This document shows positions 22,687-25,238 of a stretch of 25,238 nt of DNA, in pieces; the first letter of the stretch is position 1; each line of letters begins with the position of its first letter. The stretch is taken from NCBI GenBank assembly GCA_017936985.1, contig JAGBEM010000012.1, positions 1 through 25,238 on the forward strand, in the 5' to 3' direction. The notes below the pieces were generated by a model. That model did no database searches. It saw only the letters and a list, made by a program, of their open reading frames with translations, and had not been told where the DNA came from. Source of the DNA: Oscillospiraceae bacterium. GTDB lineage: Bacteria > Bacillota_A > Clostridia > Oscillospirales > Oscillospiraceae. A program made the position numbers and the translations under genes.

Positions 22687-22707
22687 AGATTACCTCATTA
22701 GATAAAG

Positions 22708-22765
22708 TAATTATTAGTTTTGCTTCTATCTGCAATAATTATATCAAAATCTGTCGAAATTGCAA
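22708..22765 (-). promoter_or_regulatory. LysR gene promoter with overlapping inverted repeat
   Basis: On the - strand TTGCAA (22760-22765) and TATAAT (22738-22743) are 16 bases apart. An inverted repeat with arms TAATTATT (22708-22715) and AATAATTA (22734-22741) overlaps the -10. The AT-rich dyad is typical of LysR boxes. Confidence 0.55.
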
Positions 22766-22780
22766 GAGGGAGTTTGACGG

Positions 22781-22809
22781 TTGCGAAAAAAGCGGAGATG
22801 TGGTATCAT
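22781..22809 (+). promoter_or_regulatory. Promoter of the lipoprotein gene
   Basis: TTGCGA (22781-22786) and TATCAT (22804-22809) are 17 bases apart, about 40 bases before the start codon and GAGGT ribosome site. Confidence 0.55.
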
Positions 22810-22849
22810 ACACAAAAATGATCTACGGCTAAATTGTGAGGTATTCCGT

Positions 22850-23485
22850 ATGAAAAAATGGCTTTCGTTTCTTTTATGCGCCTGTATGGCGCTGACCTTG
22901 GCAGCCTGCGGCGAACAAAACGAGCCTGCAGGCAGTAATCCCTCGCAAAATACCGGCAGCACCGCATCCGATCCCGTCGGTGACGGCTTGCCGAAAGACG
23001 AGTTTGACGAAAACGGCAAGCCGGTCAAAAGCACGGTGACACAACCGGATGGTACGGTTTTTGAGCTTTATTTTGCTGACGATGGCAGCATCGAAAAAGA
23101 GCAGACCACACAGCCAAACGGTGATGTGGATGCCACTTCATATGTCAGTGGCGTCAAGACAGAGTTTGTGCAGATCAGACAGAGCGGAACATATACGCTT
23201 CGTTACCGCGCCGACGGCAGTATCGCCGAAAAGCTGGATGAAAACGCCGACGGAAGCAGCAAAAAGCAGACCTATGATGCGTCCGGTACGCTGCTGACAG
23301 AAGATTTGACTGACACTGACGGCACCACCCGCTCCACCGTCTATTATGGTGATGGCTCGAAAAAGACCACCACCTATCCTGCGGAAGGAAGACCGTATAT
23401 TACCAATTACGCTGTAAACGGCGACATTTTCTCCATCACCAATCTGGACGGCAGCACCTATTTTGATGCCGGCGCAGGCAAATAA
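22850..23485 (+). CDS. Small secreted lipoprotein with glycine/aspartate-rich repeats
   Basis: A 211-residue protein starting at 22850. MKKWLSFLLCACMALTLAAC is a lipoprotein signal with lipobox LAAC, so Cys20 would be lipidated and the protein held on the outer face of the membrane. A 30-residue Ser/Thr/Asn/Pro-rich linker follows. The rest is built of loose repeats of about 15-20 residues around D/NG motifs (DENGKPVKS, QPDGTVFELYFADDGS, ADGSIAEKLDENADGS, DASGTLLTEDLTDTDG, YYGDGSKKT). These recall the beta-hairpin MORN/YwqK-type repeats. Function unknown; no partner gene is adjacent except the divergent LysR regulator. Confidence 0.85.
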   Translation: MKKWLSFLLCACMALTLAACGEQNEPAGSNPSQNTGSTASDPVGDGLPKDEFDENGKPVKSTVTQPDGTVFELYFADDGSIEKEQTTQPNGDVDATSYVSGVKTEFVQIRQSGTYTLRYRADGSIAEKLDENADGSSKKQTYDASGTLLTEDLTDTDGTTRSTVYYGDGSKKTTTYPAEGRPYITNYAVNGDIFSITNLDGSTYFDAGAGK

Positions 23486-23493
23486 CAAAAGAA

Positions 23494-23533
23494 AAACCGG
23501 CTCTTGATATTTGGAATCAAGAGCCGGTTTCTT
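23494..23533. terminator. Bidirectional terminator between the lipoprotein gene and nrdG
   Basis: Fifteen-base perfect arms AAACCGGCTCTTGAT and ATCAAGAGCCGGTTT enclose a seven-base loop, with TTTC at the + strand end and TTTTTC on the - strand. It starts nine bases after the lipoprotein stop and touches the nrdG stop. Confidence 0.82.
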
Positions 23534-24066
23534 CATCTTCTCAACTGTTCCCAGATGGCGATCTCGCCGGTCTGCCGTGTCTTATTCAAATCGATGACCC
23601 GCTGATTGCGGCTGCCGCGGAACTGCAGCGAGATATCCTTCAGTTCCTTGACAAAGCGTCCGTCCACCAGCACATCGATGTGCGAGAGCATCTCGTCTGT
23701 GTGTTCGCAGCGGGGATAGCTGCCCTCGCGCAGCAGCTCATCGTCCAGCCGAAACCCTGTGAAGCACCACACCGTCTTGTGGGGGTAGCGCTGCTTCACC
23801 CGCTGCAGCAGCGGTGCCAGCACAGCCTGATTTTTCGGCTCAAAAGGCTCACCGCCCAGCACCGTCAAGCCATCCACATAGCTTTTGTCCAGTTCAGCGT
23901 AGATCTCCTTCTCCGTGTCAGCGGTAAAGGGCTTGCCGTAGCAGAAGTCCCACGTCTGAGGCTGAAAGCAGTCCTCACAGCGGTTGGTGCAGCCGGACAC
24001 GAACAGGGTCACGCGCACGCCGATACCGTTGGCAATATCACATTTTTTCAGTTCGCCGTAGTACAT
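23533..24066 (-). CDS. nrdG: Anaerobic ribonucleoside-triphosphate reductase activating protein
   Basis: A 177-residue radical SAM activase that uses S-adenosylmethionine and a [4Fe-4S] cluster to place the glycyl radical on NrdD. The cluster motif is GCTNRCEDCFQP (C-x3-C-x2-C) near residues 25-36, followed by TVLGGEPFEPKN, which is part of the SAM site. The start at 24066 (MYYGELKKCDIANG) matches the family; the frame runs further upstream but without support. It lies 31 bases downstream of nrdD in the same operon. Confidence 0.95.
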   Translation of the reverse strand: MYYGELKKCDIANGIGVRVTLFVSGCTNRCEDCFQPQTWDFCYGKPFTADTEKEIYAELDKSYVDGLTVLGGEPFEPKNQAVLAPLLQRVKQRYPHKTVWCFTGFRLDDELLREGSYPRCEHTDEMLSHIDVLVDGRFVKELKDISLQFRGSRNQRVIDLNKTRQTGEIAIWEQLRR

Positions 24067-24097
24067 AGGCGCGCTCCTTACATTTGAACGAAACTCC

Positions 24098-25238
24098 TTA
24101 CAGATGCAGCACGCGGTCCTGAATCTCCTGCGTTCTGCCCTGATTCCAATACTGGGTGCCGATGTAGCCGCAGGTACGGCGCGCCACATTCATCTTGTCC
24201 TGATCGGTGTTGCCGCACTGGGGGCACTTCCAGATCAGCTTGCCGTCCTCTTCCACAATGTTGATCTCGCCGTCCCAGCCGCAGCACTGGCAGTAGTCAC
24301 TCTTGGTGTTCAGCTCGGCATAGATGATGTGATCGTAAATGAACTTCATCACGCTAAGCACGGCGTCCAGATTGTTCTGCATATCGGGGACTTCCACATA
24401 GCTGATAGCACCGCCGGGGGACAGATGCTGGAACTGTGCCTCGAACTCCAGTTTCTTAAATGCGTCGATAGGCTCGGACACATGGACGTGATAGGAGTTG
24501 GTGATATAGCCCTTGTCGGTGATGCCCTCCACCACGCCGAAGCGCTTCTGCAGGCACTTGGCGAACTTGTAGGTGGTAGACTCCAGCGGCGTACCGTAGA
24601 GACTGAAATCGATGTTGTGGGCAGCCTTCCACTTGCGGCAGGCGGCGTTCAGCGCATCCATGATCTCCAGCGCAAAGGGAGTAGCCGAGGGATCGGTGTG
24701 GGACTTGCCCGTCATATACTTGACGCACTCATACAGACCTGCATAGCCCAGCGAGATGGTGGAGTAGCCGCCGTAAAGCAGCTTGTCGATAGGCTCACCC
24801 TTCTCCAGACGCGCGCAGGCGCCGTACTGCCACAGAATAGGCGCAGCATCGGACAGCGTACCCTTCAGACGCTCGTGACGGCACAGCAGTGCGCGGTGGC
24901 ACAGCTCCAGACGCTCGTCCAGAATACGCCAGAACTTCTCAATATTGCCGCCGGAGGACAGCGCCACATCGGGCAGGTTGATGGTGACCACGCCCTGATT
25001 GAAGCGGCCGTAGTACTTGGGCTTGCCGTTCTCGTCCACGTAGGGGGTCAGGAAGCTGCGGCAGCCCATGCAGGTGTAGCAGTGACCCTCGCCGTTCTTG
25101 TCCACCTTCAGCTCCAGCATCTTCTTTTCGCTGATATAGTCGGGCACCATGCGCTTGGCGGTGCACTTGGCAGCCAGCTTGGTCAGATTCCAGTACTTGC
25201 TGTCCTCGTGGATGTTGTCCTCCTCCAGCACGTAGATC
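24098..25238 (-). CDS. nrdD: Anaerobic ribonucleoside-triphosphate reductase, C-terminal part (partial)
   Basis: About 380 residues of NrdD are visible; the frame runs off the right edge with no start. It reduces ribonucleotides to deoxyribonucleotides without oxygen. Visible motifs are CYTCMGCRSFLTPY (active-site cysteine region), GRFNQGVVTINLPDVALSS, the zinc site CQCCGWDG with CPQCGN near the end, and the glycyl-radical loop RRTCGYIGTQYWNQGR before the last ten residues. All are typical and intact. High GC and GC-ending codons mark it as core chromosome. Confidence 0.97.
   Translation of the reverse strand, partial: IYVLEEDNIHEDSKYWNLTKLAAKCTAKRMVPDYISEKKMLELKVDKNGEGHCYTCMGCRSFLTPYVDENGKPKYYGRFNQGVVTINLPDVALSSGGNIEKFWRILDERLELCHRALLCRHERLKGTLSDAAPILWQYGACARLEKGEPIDKLLYGGYSTISLGYAGLYECVKYMTGKSHTDPSATPFALEIMDALNAACRKWKAAHNIDFSLYGTPLESTTYKFAKCLQKRFGVVEGITDKGYITNSYHVHVSEPIDAFKKLEFEAQFQHLSPGGAISYVEVPDMQNNLDAVLSVMKFIYDHIIYAELNTKSDYCQCCGWDGEINIVEEDGKLIWKCPQCGNTDQDKMNVARRTCGYIGTQYWNQGRTQEIQDRVLHL

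Noticed and set aside
21607..22701. 364-codon + strand open frame antisense to lysR
   Set aside because: It is antisense to an intact LysR gene and made of repetitive L/Q/A/H-rich residues without family motifs.
1..25238. CRISPR arrays, rRNA or tRNA genes
   Set aside because: No regularly spaced repeats, no tRNA-like cloverleaf and no rRNA signature sequences were seen on either strand; this was by eye only.

Overview
The window looks like a piece of a Gram-positive anaerobic gut Clostridium relative (Oscillospirales/Ruminococcaceae-like). This is inferred from strong AGGAGG ribosome binding sites, an anaerobic ribonucleotide reductase, ECF-type vitamin uptake, corrinoid salvage instead of de novo synthesis, and clostridial small regulators. 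The right end (about 18.57-25.2 kb) is clearly more GC-rich and uses GC-ending codons. The left 18.5 kb is lower in GC and looks acquired or at least compositionally distinct.

Region A (1-7.9 kb, all + strand, translationally coupled): a corrinoid import and remodelling operon. It starts inside an ECF T component, followed by a fused double ATPase, an S component and a second T component. Next come an AP-endonuclease-2-fold protein that I read as a CbiR-type cobamide-remodelling hydrolase, a Cys-rich small protein, CobT, CobU, CobS, a short second CobU-like protein, and CobC. Read together: import of a corrinoid, cleavage of its nucleotide loop by the CbiR-like enzyme, activation of the freed cobinamide phosphate to GDP-cobinamide by CobU, activation of a new lower ligand by CobT, joining by CobS, and dephosphorylation by CobC. 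A perfect hairpin closes the operon.

Region B (about 8.0-18.5 kb): a mobile-element-like block. It holds a ribbon-helix-helix antitoxin-like gene divergent from a long leader with a terminator hairpin; an excisionase-like gene; a tyrosine integrase; a MobC-like RHH protein and a membrane transglutaminase overlapping in series; an ADP-ribosyltransferase-like (DUF3990-type) toxin with an XRE partner behind a promoter whose spacer and -10 box form a perfect palindrome; and a zinc-binding protein with a very acidic linker. On the - strand, reading in from the guaA end, lie two overlapping genes: a 1052-residue protein with a methyltransferase-like middle and a degenerate tyrosine-recombinase-like C-terminus, and a 468-residue recombinase-like partner. 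The catalytic residues of the two look complementary, which is the most novel signal in the window.

Region C (18.57-25.2 kb, mostly - strand): host chromosome. It carries guaA encoding only the ATP pyrophosphatase and dimerisation domains, whose 3' end borders the island and is a plausible attachment site; a CofE/F420-0:glutamate-ligase-family gene; a short orphan transcription unit (candidate small RNA); xpt; a LysR regulator; a small lipoprotein (+); nrdG; and the C-terminal part of nrdD running off the right edge.
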